Below, in pieces: positions 33,838-45,689 of a stretch of DNA of 64,000 nucleotides. The notes below the pieces were generated by a model that was not told the DNA's origin, did no database searches, and saw only the letters and a program-made list of their open reading frames with translations. The stretch spans positions 38,760,231 to 38,824,230 of the forward strand of contig CM046457.1 of NCBI GenBank assembly GCA_025506515.1, read 5' to 3'. This stretch comes from Flaveria trinervia (Eukaryota > Streptophyta > Magnoliopsida > Asterales > Asteraceae). How positions within the stretch are numbered: the first letter of the stretch is position 1; each line of letters starts with the position of its first letter. The translations under genes were made by a program, and so were the position numbers.

Positions 33838-34704
33838 TCTACCAGCCATATCAACCGACGACCTAAAAGTACTCAGCCAGGCGGCGATCATATGCCTACG
33901 GATATCCGCCGGCAGCCCCTGGATGTATCTCTTAATCTTTTATGATAGTGGTGTCACTTGATCGGGCACCAGCCACGCCATTTCATTAATTTTATGGTGT
34001 ACTACTGGTGTGTCATTGTTCCCGCCTCCAGCTGTAGGAACTCTCTTTCTACCATATCCATCTCTCTGTGGGGACAAAATTCCTTAATCACTAACTTGTT
34101 CAGTTCAGGCCATCTCATTCTCCCAATGGCCCTGCTACCCTTGGCTTGGACAATGTTGTCCCACCAGCACAAAGCCGAGTCCACAAAAGAGTGGGTAGCG
34201 AATTTAACCTTTTGATCTTCAAGGCACTCACTGATATCGAGGACAACCTCCATTTCCATCACCCACGGTGAGCAGCAACAGCAGTGCCGTTTCCATCGAA
34301 GGTAGGTGGCTTGCATCTCATAAACGCCCCGTAGTTACAGTCTCATGCTGCCTCCGGTGCAACCTCTTCTTTCTCCTCTTCATCATCAGGGAGAACCATT
34401 TCCGGCTCCGGTTGCTCTCGTTCTCCTGAGGAACTGTTCCTCTCCCTTTTATCCCCTCTCGTACTGCCTTGATAACTTTGGTCACCGCAGACGGTAAGAT
34501 TGTCTGTATGACTTGATGAACCTCTTCCACAATAGCCTCCTTTACTGAGGCTCTCAGATTGGCGCTCTCGTCGCCACCCTCGAGATGAGGGGTCTCTGGT
34601 TCTTCATGAACCACTTTCTCGACTCTGGGTCTCCCTCTCTTGGGTCATGGAGCAACACCGTGACCTCCAGCACGAGAGGCTTTTGAAGATCTACGGCTAG
34701 CCAT
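33838..34704 (-). pseudogene. Gypsy G1 Gag N-terminal part
   Basis: The ATG at 34704 starts MASRRSSKASRAGG. The region SANLRASVKEAIVEEVHQVI (about 34530) is followed by fragments of the conserved Gypsy Gag core, such as CLEDQKVKFATHSF and ALCWWDNIVQAKG with the WW motif (about 34170-34230), and EFCPHREMDMVEREFLQLE (about 34060). The last part, 33838-33960, shows an RRHMIAAWL stretch. Several stops and one clear frameshift. The continuation is 21484 down to 20872, left of nested Sirevirus B. Confidence 0.8.
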
Positions 34705-35058
34705 CCTCTAAACGCACACTATAAGATTCAAACACTAATGTGGTCATTCAAGGTAATAGCTTAGTTTATGTCAAGTATAGTAAGTCCTTAATTACAGTGG
34801 TCAGTTGTGATTAGCCACTTAGTTTACTCTTCATACCCCAAGCATTTCCTATCCTGACCTAATCAGTATCTAAATCTACTAAGAGCACATAAGTCAAATA
34901 ACATGCGCACGTAATACCAGTTATCATTAAAAAAGAAATACCTAATGGCACGTAGATACTCGGGCTGACATCCCTCCATTTGTCCCATTTTCAGTTTAAG
35001 TTTAGGTTTTAAATATTTTATTTAACCCAATTCTCTTAAACTTTGGCTCTGATACAAA
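34705..35058 (-). other. Leader and primer-binding site of Gypsy G1
   Basis: There is no ORF. Next to the LTR the minus strand reads TTTGTATCAGAGCCAAAG (35041-35058), an initiator tRNA-Met type primer site with one mismatch in its first bases. The rest is an unremarkable leader. Confidence 0.75.
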
Positions 35059-37112
35059 CGTAAGGCCCCATTCTCAGAACCTCATAGTTGGTTAATCACA
35101 GCAGTTAAAACATTAAACATTATAATTATAGACACTTAAGCAGCGGAAATAATTTATCAAAAACCATTCATTTAATTTAAAACACTGTTCTTGAGCAATA
35201 CATCATCGTTTAACTGATTACAAAAGAATTTTTTTCTGCATTACAAAACAGTAGCAACATAAAATACGAATGGATATTAGTCTTTCCCTGCTGAGTGGCT
35301 TCACCCCCTCGTGCCATCCTCAACAATAATTACCTAGCAACTGAAAATGTATAAAAGTTAGCATTGCTCAGTGAGTTCTAGTTTTAAGAGTAACAAAATA
35401 CTTTCTGTATTTTGTATAAGAAAATACTCTTTCTATGAAATACAACTCTTTACTTTGTATTCGAGCACGCATTAACTATATGAACAAATACTATTCGTTC
35501 TCTTTACTGTATGCCTTGTTTACTCTGTATTCTGTTATCTTTATCTTTCACTATCTATATAGACCAATGAGCAATACCCCAAACTGTATGCATGATGAAA
35601 ATTGGTGATGGGCCATCTATATCGCTCAAGAGGGTTCTGTTCACTGTATACAAGGCCGACCCAATCACATAGGGTACGCTACAGAGGTCCTACCAATCTC
35701 AATGACTGGCCTTGTGTGCATAATAAGGTAGCTAACCCGCAGCACAGTTGAGCTAACGACAACACGGTCGTGTACCTCCTGTAAGCTTGCAAGACTTGTT
35801 AACATTTTATTAATGTTCCTCTTCTCTTCTTTATTGCTCTTTCGCTTTATTATTACAATATATTTTACGTTACGATAATAAACATACCACGTAAAGTCAG
35901 ACACTATAAGTAATAATAATAATAATAGCAATAATAATAATAAGGAACAATCATAAGGCAATCATAATCATGCACGAAACCCATCATTAATAAGCCCTAG
36001 TCAAACCTCGATCAAAACCCTAAGCGCACAAACTCCCAATAATTCTGTAATAAATTCTAAGTGTTGGGCGCTTAGGCACTATTTGAGCGCATGAGCCCTG
36101 TTTGGGTGTTTCATCACTATGTAGGCGCATCGGCCATCACTTAATCATTTTAACACTTAGGCGCATGAACTATTCAGGCGCATGGACTATTCAAACATAT
36201 GGACACTTAGGCGCAAGGGTTATTCACACGCATGGACACTTAGGCGCATTGGCCACTTGGACGCATGGGAACTATTGGGGCGCATAAGCCTCCACTTAGT
36301 CGTCCGACAAATATTTCTAGACGCATGGACTACTGTTCAGGCGCATGAGACACACTTATAATTTCTAAGGCAAATTTCAGGCGCATGGGCTACTGTTCAG
36401 GTGCATGGGTTACACTTCAATTTTTCTAAGGCATTCCCAGGCGCATGAGCCTTATCTAGGCGTATGAACCTTCTGTGTAAGATGTTTCTAGGATGATTTC
36501 GAACCCATTCATCATACCTATGTTTTCTAATCTTACTAGGGCTATTCTAACATGAACAACCTATAAGCATTCAAGAATCATCATCCAACATGCATATTAC
36601 ATACGGGTAAACATACGTAAACATTTGAAAATCGTTTTAATACATTTTCAACCCCAAAGAGAGTTTAAAACAAGTAAAACTAGGGTCTAGAACTCACCTG
36701 GTGCAACTTGGGTGTTTCTTCCTTCTAACCCTTTTGCAAATGAGTTCTAACACCTAAAAACACCACCAAACACACACACCCGAGCACACACACAAGCATA
36801 TAAGCACATAAGCATGTAACCGAGATAAAACCCGTTATAAACACTTAAAAACCTTGAATTCTTACCTTGAATTCACTTTCTCTTCTTCTTCTTTTCTTCA
36901 GCCGAGAGTTCTGCTCTCTTCCTTTCTCTTTCTCTCTCTAAAACCAAAGTGAAAGTGATGTAAAAAGAGGGTGGGCGGGCATGCCCACCTTTATACCAAC
37001 TTTTCAAAGATTTTGTCCTTTTGGACACTTTTAGTCCCTCCACTTGGACTTTATTGATTTTCTTTCTTTCATTCTTCATTTCTTGTCTTTTTTTAAATAA
37101 CCAGGTGTTACA
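35059..37112 (-). repeat. 5' LTR of Gypsy G1
   Basis: Colinear with 15768-17810. Contains the same GGCGCATG words (36070-36480), a TAA/TAG-type trinucleotide tract (35910-35942), the donor-like CAGGTGAGTTCTAG (36688-36701) and the AGAG tract (36924-36940). Many single-base differences from the 3' LTR show that the insertion is not recent. Confidence 0.85.
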
Positions 37113-37430
37113 CTTAAAACTAGAACTCACTCAGCAACGCTGACTTTTTATGCATTTTCTAGTTGGCAGGTGAGCATTGCTGAGGATTGTGCAGGGCAGC
37201 TACTTGGTACTTTTGGACGGCATTCTTTTGTATAACGTTTTTGCATTGTAATACGAACGAACTATATTTTGTAATGAACGGTGTATTATTTTGCAAAAGT
37301 GTTTCTTTAAAGGAAATGAAATTTTTGTTTAAAGTGTTTCCGCTATATGATTTTAGTAAAGTTAATGTAATTATATGATTTATGTGCGATGTTTGACCAG
37401 CTGTGAGCGTCCCGGGAACGGGGCCTTACA
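37113..37430 (+). mobile_element. Gypsy solo LTR S, right part
   Basis: Continues 14203-15767 after element G1. It starts with the duplicated CTTAA and ends CGGGAACGGGGCCTTACA. It shares with the G1 and G2 LTRs the stretch AACTCACTCAGCAACGCTGA (read in LTR orientation), so all three belong to one group of families. Confidence 0.75.
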
Positions 37431-38190
37431 AACTTGCTCAAGGTGACAACTTGGCAATCCCAGCTAATGTTAAACCCACACCTTCTTTATCTTTAGCACC
37501 CCCACAACCACAAATTACCATCACCTATAAAAGAAAATCCAAACAAATCCCTGCTTGATCTATTTAGATGAGCAGGCCCCTATATACTCACCCATGTAGG
37601 AGCAAGTGGAATAAAGAGCTCTCACTTCTCCTGAGAAGCATACCACTCAACATCTTCTATGATCAGTGCTAAGGTTCCTCATGCTAAGCCTGGTAAGCTC
37701 ACAACCCCAGCTTTAAGCCATCATTCTGAGTCTCAACACTAAGATGATCAACCTTCTAGGGAAAGTTACTATCCCCAGCCATTAGATCTTAACAAACCAA
37801 TCCTCAACCTAAAATTCTATGATAAAGAAGACGTGGGATTTAGTGAGTACCAAAAGTCTCTCTTCTCCTCCTTTACTCAAAGAGAGATAAATGCTCCTGA
37901 CACACCCATGTCTAGCCTACATTATCCACCTACTACTAAGGTGAACATCTTTAAACATTCAAGAGGTCCATGTAGAAGATGTTCTCACTTCTGAAAGTAA
38001 TTACATACTTAAAACCTCAACCATGGTTACCCAGCTCCTTGACACTTGTCATGTAGTTGTCATAGACAAAAGGAAATCTGGGGACCATGAACAAATATCT
38101 TATGTTAAAAAGGATGAACTTGGTCACAATCTCTCATCTCCCATGATTCTTCTTATAAAGATAAGGGGAGTATGAAACAATGGGCAAAAA
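37431..38190 (+). pseudogene. Accessory ORF copy D, part 3 (linker and beyond)
   Basis: After solo LTR S the plus strand shows a Pro-rich stretch (PSLSLAPPQPQITITYKRKS) near 37480-37545. In B and C the Pro-rich linker likewise follows the YPRF domain. Further fragments include LDLNKPILNLKFYDKEDVGF (about 37785-37845) and SLFSSFTQREINAPDTP (about 37855-37905). A purine-rich AAGATAAGGGGAGTATG at about 38157 could be a polypurine tract. Many stops. Assignment to D rests on order, orientation and the matching target duplications, so it is moderate. Confidence 0.45.
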
Positions 38191-40690
38191 ATGCACATAT
38201 TAGGTTTCTAAGGTTAGTCACCTAGAATCTCAGGTGGCTACTTGATGTGCTTCAAATTATACATATAAAAAACCTTAACTTTCTAGAGATGGTTATTAGA
38301 AATCATATCACCTTAACTTGGGTTTGTTTAACATCATCCATAATGGATCATCGGTTTGATTGTTCTAATTGACCGATGATTTCATTACTATCTTTTATAT
38401 TTGTTGTTATATTCAAGCTCATTGTGAGCTAAACTTCATTTGTTATCCTAATTTAGTGAAACTTTATGTAACTTATGATGAACTAATGGTGTGATTTATA
38501 TTATGTTAATGTTATGGTGGTCTTGGAAAACCTTTTGATGGATAACATCTACATTTGAACAAGAAGTTATAACTTTATGATTTGTAATTATGATTTTCAT
38601 AGACAATTTAAAAATGTATGATCAACTTTTATTTGCGAAACCAGTCTTCATAATAACTCCATGGCTAATTAACTAGAGATGGTAATTAGAAATCATATCA
38701 CCTTAACTTTTGGAACATTTGCAGGTTCCCTTAGTCTGAGAAATCTATAGTAATTGTTAAGGTTTTCTAAAAATAATGGTATGTTAGAAAGGAATCTAAT
38801 CAACTCTCCTTTTAACATTAAGTTATGTTTCTAGAAATCATATGTCAAAAAGGTCATAAAAGATTTACCTACATTACTAGGGCTTTGGTCTAAGTAATAA
38901 AGCTCAACCTGACGTGATCCTAGTCACTACGGAGCGGATAGATGAGAAATTGTGCCAACTCATCTTTATAAGCATTAACATAATTACCTTAATTAATATC
39001 TTTAATCACACCACCAATTCATCATAGTTACATAAGTGTAATCTAAATTTGGATAACAACCTAACTTCACTAAAAGAATCACCAAAAGTCTTAATCTATC
39101 TTTATCTATCTTTATTTTATCATTATTTTATTTAACTTATCATTTTCCAAAACATTAAACTGATAGTCAGTTATGAGGTTGTTGAGTAGGCTTAGTGTGT
39201 CCATGAATTGATACTCGGTTCTTACCAGCATTATATTACCACACGACAGGTACACTTGCCTTTTGTGTATGTTGTTTAGTATTAGTAATAACCAATTAAA
39301 ACTGAATCTGTGTGAAAATTGTTTTTCAAAATATATATACTATCTGCACGCATCAAGTTTTTCATGTCGTTTCAGGGAACACATGTTAATTTAGAAGACG
39401 ATCCAAGTCTTTGACTATTTTCTTTTATCTCAAAAAAATAGTTTTAAAAATGAAGAAGAAGTATATCCACATAATGCTATTAAGGTTGAAAACAACAAGG
39501 GGCTAAGCTTCAAAGTCAATGATAATCGATTAATGGCAAATCAATGTACCAACTAAGATTTTCTCCAATGTGATAAACCTCCACCTTATTATAAACTAAG
39601 TGTGGGGAAAGGTCTAGCCAAGGACCCGTAACCAAAACATGGCTCTATGTTACTTTCAGTTTGTTTGTTTTTAATTTTGTAATGTGTTCTTAGGACTTTA
39701 ATTTCATGTTTTAAATAAACTGGTGATGTTTTAGCTTAATCCCGATGTCTTCTTTTGAGCTCATTCAAGGCGGTTGTAGAAAAAAACAATTGCACACATT
39801 TGACTCATCATTTTAACGGAGTTTTCGGTTGCCTTTCTCTATGTAATATTTATTATGAATCATATTGAGCACAATGTGAAGTTTAAGTGTGGGGAAGGGT
39901 AATGCAGGTTTGATACCTTGCTTATAAATAGGTCCATGTTATAACTAAATCTTTTGCAAAAAGTCACTCTAATTTTAAAACAACCGGAAACATGAAACAA
40001 TTTGCGATAAAACAAAATATAAATATACGTTTTCAAGAAATAACTAAGCAAAGCAAACCCAAATAATCTTAAAAGCATTTTTTGTGATATCTAGAAAAGC
40101 AAAACGAGTTGGTGAAAATATTCAAACTGTAAAATGAAACACTTATACCCAATTCCATCCGATATGTAAGCTTATTTACTAGACTTAAACAAGCTTTGCA
40201 TTTAAGCATTTTTGCTTTCATTATGGATATATTGAGGGTGTCTTATGTTACTTTGAATTAGAACTTTTTTTGGGTAAGCATTCAAAACCTTATATGTGTT
40301 TCTTGCATAAAAAGGATTTAGGCAATTAGGAAAAACCTACATTCGAGCCTCTATCATTTCCAAATATCATTACCCAAACATTATCCCTAGTTAGCCCCTT
40401 GAGCTTAAACATTTTCAATATTAATCATCTGAACCATGAAATCACTAAAACCAAAAAGCCTTCAACAAAACTCGTTTTCGTTAAAGACATGTTTTGGCTT
40501 ATTTCAAAAAAAAGAAAGAAGGGAAAAAAGAAGACAACTATTTCTGTCGTTTTGTGGTATTTCAAAATATATGATCAATAAAGGAAAAATGATATGAAAG
40601 ATGCCCAACCTGTGGGGAGTTGGTTTCACGCAGGAAAATGTAGCAAAAACCAAATTGAATCCAAGAATTTGACATCCGAATCCGCTGTGA
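38191..40690. other. Degenerate repeat debris, probably non-chromovirus Gypsy
   Basis: No ORF is supported. A 37-bp sequence starting CTAGAGATGGT and ending CACCTTAACTT occurs twice, at about 38282 and 38670. At 39350-39420 'catcaagtttttcatgtcg' followed by GGGAACACATGTTAATTTAG looks like a decayed leader of an Athila/Tat-type Gypsy. LSFKVNDNRLMANQC at about 39505 recalls the C-terminus of their polyprotein. AAGTGTGGGGAA occurs at 39598 and 39889, a tract commonly seen near the 3' end of such elements. These are weak matches recalled by eye. Confidence 0.35.
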
Positions 40691-40699
40691 CTAGGTGAG

Positions 40700-41395
40700 T
40701 GAGATTGAGATTCTTACTAAGAATCAAATATGGTAATCAAGTCAATCATTAAATGGCGGAAACAAACAATCAAAGAACATTCAATGCAAGAATTATACTC
40801 GTAAATGCTTTTGTATTATATATATATGAAAGTTGAGTGATTACAGAGAATAAATGACTAGGTCTATCAGCTGTCACTAGCCGTCACCTCATGTACGAGG
40901 TTATCTATTCTATTTATAGGCAAACAAGATGCCTTTTACAAAATGACTAAACTACCCCTGACCTATTACATCAGAACTAGTCTAAGTCTTGATCTGCTTC
41001 TTTGATTGTTCATCCGCATTGGCAAATGTGGATGAGTTGACTTGATCAACATTTCTTCACTTGATCATCCGCATTAGTATGTTGGTCATCTGCATTGGTT
41101 AATGCAGATGAACAAATACTTATGGACATTTGTTCGGTCATCCGCATTTGTCAAATGCGGATGAGCAAAGACTTGTCTGAATTAATACTTGGTCTTTCGC
41201 ATTTGTTAATGCAGAAGAACAAATACTTTTCCGTATTTGTTTTATGTCTTCCGCATTGACAAATGCGAAAGACAACACTTGGTTTTTTTGAGCAGGATCT
41301 TCATCCGCATTTCTTCTTGGACTTGTGGGATTCCATCAAAGCAATCATCAAATCACCCATTGAATTGGCATGTATGATCCTTTCAGGGTGCAACA
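40700..41395 (-). repeat. 3' LTR of Sirevirus C
   Basis: The minus strand starts TGTTGCACCC at 41395, next to a polypurine tract. TATA box CCTATAAATAG at 40910-40920. Upstream of it (40990-41310) lie words of the CATCCGCATTTG / CAAATGCGGATG type, including a 25-nt near-perfect inverted repeat with 12-bp arms at 41139-41163. The left end, near 40700, is approximate because no partner LTR is present. Confidence 0.7.
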
Positions 41396-41410
41396 ATATT
41401 CCCCCTAAGG
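41396..41410 (-). other. Polypurine tract of Sirevirus C
   Basis: The minus strand reads CCTTAGGGGGAATAT directly before the LTR start TGTTGCACCC. Confidence 0.8.
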
Positions 41411-41453
41411 ATTATACAACCTATTTTCTTCAATGTTTGGGAGGTGATTGATG

Positions 41454-44400
41454 TTATGAGGATTCTATTGGGTCTTGTGGAGGTAGTAAAAATGTAGCTT
41501 TAGTTGGATCTAGAATAGCTTTAATCATGTTAAAAAAATCTATTGCTTCTGACATTCTGTACCAACTCAGCACATGTATCTTCATTTTGCTCATATTGTA
41601 GATGGCTTCTATTGGTAACTTCTTCAGTGAAATAGGTTCCCAAATAGAAATAGTAGAGAGACCATCCTTGTGAATCAGTAAGCTTCCACCCACATCTACC
41701 TCAAGTTTTACAATGTTCCCAAGTTGCAAGGGTGTCTTCTTTTTCTTTCTTTTGTCTCTTTTGGTATTGATACGATCATAAGCCAATTTTAGCAACTTGA
41801 TGCACTTTAGGAAGAAGTGCATATCTTGTTCACCCAGCTTATTGTTTATTTCCCTGAAGTCTCTGGTATATATGTAGTGAATGTAGGATTCATCAAGCAA
41901 TCTTACTTCATATCCACTAATAGTCGTATTTCAGCACCCTCCTTTCCTCCCCACTTTCTTTCAATCACCATCTCATAAGTTTTTTCATCATAGTACACAT
42001 TTGAGATGGGTGTGGAGGAATGAGTACCATACATCATTTTTATCTTTAAAGATTCTGTTGGTTTCACCTTCAACTCAGGAAACACAACTTCTTCTGCTTG
42101 CATTTTCTTCTTCTTCTCAAGGGGATTAATAAAAGCTTTATCTTTTCTCATGCATGTTGTCTTTAAGGAATTGAAATTGTCAGTCCTTCTAAACATTTTG
42201 AGTATGTTTGCAAATTCATATCCCCTGAACATAGCTGAGTGATTTATCAGTTCCAGTTGAGCTAGTTCTTTTAAGTCATGGATCTCCAGGGCATTTACAA
42301 GAGCTGAGTACTCTGTAAAGAATTAGACCAGCCCAGAGATCCTTTTCACCATGAACATATTCCACATGCTGTCATACTTCCAAGTAATTAGTTTCTTATC
42401 AACTTTGCCCTCGGGAGTAGACACCCCTCTGATTAACTCAGCAGTTGTTAATCCTCCTTGTAGTTTTAACTGAGAGGGTTTTGCAGACCATTCTGGGTAT
42501 TTATGAACTACAAGAGTCAACAATTCTTGATCTTTCTGTTTTAGCATCATGTCTTGAGCAGTTACTATAGATCTTTGCTTCTTGTTTAGGATTTCTTCTT
42601 CTAACTGCTTGAGCATATCTTTCTTTTCATTAATCATTTGGAGAGTAGCAGCCCTTAAAGAGTTTGTTTTCATATTCCCAATCTCCTTCTTCTTATGAAT
42701 CCTTGGTTTGAAAGATAATCCTTCATTTCCTTATCTGACATTCTATAAGAATCAGGAAATAGTGGATCAGGAGTTAGGGTTGATTTCTTCATGGTTGATA
42801 ATTTAGGCAGAGGAACCTTTCTTGAAAATGATCTTTCATACTCAGTTGTGGTTGATTTCTTCATAGCAGACACTTTTGGCATAGGAACCTTTATGGTGAT
42901 TGATTTTTCATACTCAGTTTCAAAGTTTGGATCCAGTAGCTTATTCACCTTTTCTTCTTCTTCCTTCATTCCTTCATATGTCATGCCAAATACTTCATCT
43001 GGATCATACGCATGATTGATCAAAAACATTGCTTTTATCATCAGGTCATCTGAGCCTTTGATACCATTTCTTCCACTTCTTGTTTTGTTTTCATATGACT
43101 ATCCATATGAACATCTCCTTCTTCCAGATCAATAGCAGCAACTTGTTTCTTTAATTGAGCTTCAGCCTGCTTATGTTCTTCAAGAAATTCAGCTATAGCT
43201 GTCAAGCTTCTGGGGTCATCTTTCTTATTTTTCTTCCCACTCTCTTCATCAACCATTGGTCTTTTGCCCTTAGCCTTTCTAGCTAGATATTTTCTCTTCC
43301 TGGAGTATGTTTGAAGTTGTGGACTTGAAGTTTCAGCCTTTTCCATCTCTTCAGGCAATTTTTCAGCCCTGGTTTGTTCTTGATCATTATTTTCTATTTC
43401 CCCGTTTTATGTTTCTTTTTCCTTCTTTTCCTTTTATTTTTCACATAATTCTCTTATCAATTCTTTTGTTCCTCAGACAGTGCCAGAGCTGGTACAATTT
43501 GCATGCTCAACTCTTTCTCCAATGGAACTGGAGATTCAGGAATGACTACAATAGGTTTAGAGTTTGTCCTTTGGTCTGCAAAAAAATCCCAAAAATCTTC
43601 ATCTATTGTGAATTCTTCAGAAGTAAAGCTATCCATTGCACTGATTAATTCTTCAAATTCATCTTTCTTAGTTTGAGTAGCCTTTGATTGCTTATAATAA
43701 ACCACCATTTCTAAGCTATGTTCCTTATTCTTTTTTTGGCTTTCGTCTTCTCCATGTTCATCATTCTCAAAGGAAGATTGTTTCTTATCATCAATAACTT
43801 TTTCATCATCATTTTTGTTTTCTCCAGTCATAGCACTTCTTTGAATTTCAATTAACAATTCAAGTTCAGAGATCCTTTTAGTTTGAGTTTTAACTTGACT
43901 TTGGAGATTGGAGATGATTTCAACTTGCTCTTCGATAATGTTCTCTTGCTCTTCCATAGCTATGGTTTGAATGGCAAGAGTGTCAACATGGCCACTCACT
44001 TCTTCTCTAGAATGGTTCAGGGCAGCTTTCAAGTAGTCAATTTCTTTCTCTTTCTCTTTCTTTTCAGCTTCATACTTTTCTTTTAGTTCTTTTAATTCAT
44101 GCTCCTTTTCATCAAGCTCTAGAATCCTGTCATTAATGATTCTAGCTCAGCTATTTAGTATTCTTTCCATCCTTTCCACCTTTTGTAGGAGCTCGGATAT
44201 CAACTCATCCTTTTCATCAAGCCTGTTTATATTAGATTTAGTAAAGCTTTCTGAGGGAGCAGTCTCAGAAGTTGCTCTCTTTACAAGCATTTGAGCATGT
44301 TGATCCCCCTCATCTGAAGATGATTTGGATGCTTTAGAAGTGCTAGTTGAGTCTCCAAATTTAGTTGGGTTATCATGGGTGGGTAATGGTTGGTGTGGTG

Positions 44401-45560
44401 ATGTTGGTGAGTGATGAGGTGGTGATATTGGTGATTGAAGAGGTGGTGATATTGGTGATGGTTGTGGGGTTGTTTGTGGTGTTGGTTGTGGTGTTGGTTG
44501 TGGTGTTGGTGGTGGTGTTGGTTGTGGTGATGGTTGTGGTGTTGGTTGTGGTGATGGTTGTGGTGATGGTTGTGGTGTTGGTTGTCATGATGGTTATGCA
44601 GCTTGCTCATCAGCAGCCTGTTCTTGTCGTTGATTTATCTGTTGAATCATCCAAGAAGAAGAGGTGAGTGAGCTCCACTGTAAAAGTTTATGGGGTCCCT
44701 CTTCTTAATGTACTTGTATGATCTTGCATCATAATAAGGAATATCAAACACCGGTCCCTCAGTAGGAATATCTAGAAATGCTTCATTTATCATGCACTGA
44801 ATGAATCTTGGATACATCAAGAACTTGTATCTTCTCCCCTCTTGTATGTTTGAAGTCAGGCCATTAAAAACATAGGCAGACATATTGAATGGCATGTTTG
44901 TATAGAGAGCACAGATTGCTAAGGAAGTGGTGATTGGAATATCATTCTATCCTGTTGTTCTCTTAGATAAGCAGTGCTGAAACATGTGGATTAGAAATCT
45001 CCAAGGCAAATCAACCAATCCTTTAACAATTTGTTTAGCTTCAAATCCTCCTTCATAACCAATCTCAGCAAAGAATGTTGTTATCAGTTTGACATTAAAT
45101 GGTCAAAGATGAACTTTTGACACTACTGTATCATTGTTGTTACATCAAATGGTGAATTTGTTGTTCAATAATTACAGTTTCTATGTTTGAACCATTTATT
45201 AGATGTTATTTCATTTATTTGTTAAACATTTGCATTTTTCATCATGCTCTGTTCTTGCACCAAACATGACTATAAAGGTTTTTCATGATGAGTAAAATTT
45301 CTATTAGTTTGCATGTTCATTGAAGTCGAAAAGGTGTATTATATTACATCAATAAATTGAATCTTTTTGTGTCCTTCATTATCATTTGGTTCTTTCTTTG
45401 ATTTAGGTTTAACAGTCCAAAAGTTGGGTCTTGATGAAATTTTTGGAAATTTCACCTTGTTTTCGATGCAACTGTAGTTTCAGAATCGATAACAAGACGA
45501 GGTTGAGTAGAATCAAACAAAAATCTTTGGTTGTTTATGATGAAGATGATCGAAGTGGGT
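41454..45560 (-). pseudogene. Sirevirus accessory (third) ORF, copy C, best preserved
   Basis: About 1,200-1,350 codons with comparatively few breaks. The N-terminal part (45130-45560) is poorly kept. Then come FFAEIGYEGGFEAKQIV and DLPWRFLIHMFQHCLSK (44925-45080), YTNMPFNMSAYVFNGL, and YKFLMYPRFIQ (44800-44830). A long (Pro-Gln/Ser-Pro-Thr)n linker (44370-44600), a coiled coil with ELDEKEHELKELKEKYEAEK (about 44090) and VEIISNLQSQVKTQTKRISE (about 43890), acidic and basic stretches, and a helical region (42323-42673) follow. The C-terminal region has EIHDLKELAQLEL (about 42270) and LLIHKDGLSTISIWEP (about 41640), matching A. The start codon is not clear. No enzyme or membrane motif. Function unknown. 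Confidence 0.75.
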
Positions 45561-45635
45561 GTACTGTGTATTTGTGCTCGTCTCACTATGAAGTCTCTCA
45601 AATTTGAAAAGTATTAAATGACCCATTTAAATTCC

Positions 45636-45644
45636 TTTAAATAG
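45636..45644 (-). promoter_or_regulatory. TATA-like box before accessory ORF C
   Basis: The minus strand reads CTATTTAAA, followed about 30-100 nt later by a leader-like stretch with CACCCACTTCGATCATCTTC. It lies between the palindromic-word cluster on its right and the ORF on its left, as in B and D. Confidence 0.4.
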
Positions 45645-45689
45645 TCAAATAATGCATTCTAAAAGATTTTACAAGTTTAAGAGCAAATG

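Larger units (their letters stand above)
15768..37112 (-). mobile_element. Chromovirus-type Ty3/Gypsy element G1 (with nested Sirevirus B)
   Basis: Two LTRs of about 2.05 kb bound the element, and flanks CATAA and CTTAA form a target duplication with one mismatch. Order on the minus strand: primer site, gag, protease, RT, RNase H, integrase, chromodomain-like tail, polypurine tract. A 12.3-kb Sirevirus splits gag. Without it, the element is about 9 kb. It sits in solo LTR S, itself a related family. Chromodomain and LTR size suggest the Tekay/Del clade. Confidence 0.85.

Noticed and set aside
36873..37130. Minus-strand basic frame (Lys/Arg/Glu-rich)
   Set aside because: It reads the AGAG/GAAGAA leader tract of the G1 5' LTR. 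The tract is a leader feature, and the 3' LTR copy breaks the frame.
39860..40078. Minus-strand hydrophobic 72-codon frame
   Set aside because: Sits in degenerate repeat debris. Phe/Tyr/Leu richness follows AT composition.
44365..44667. Plus-strand Val-rich frame and minus-strand His/Asn- or Thr-rich frames
   Set aside because: These are alternative frames of one triplet-like repeat. The Pro/Ser/Thr/Gln frame matches the linker position between YPRF domain and coiled coil.
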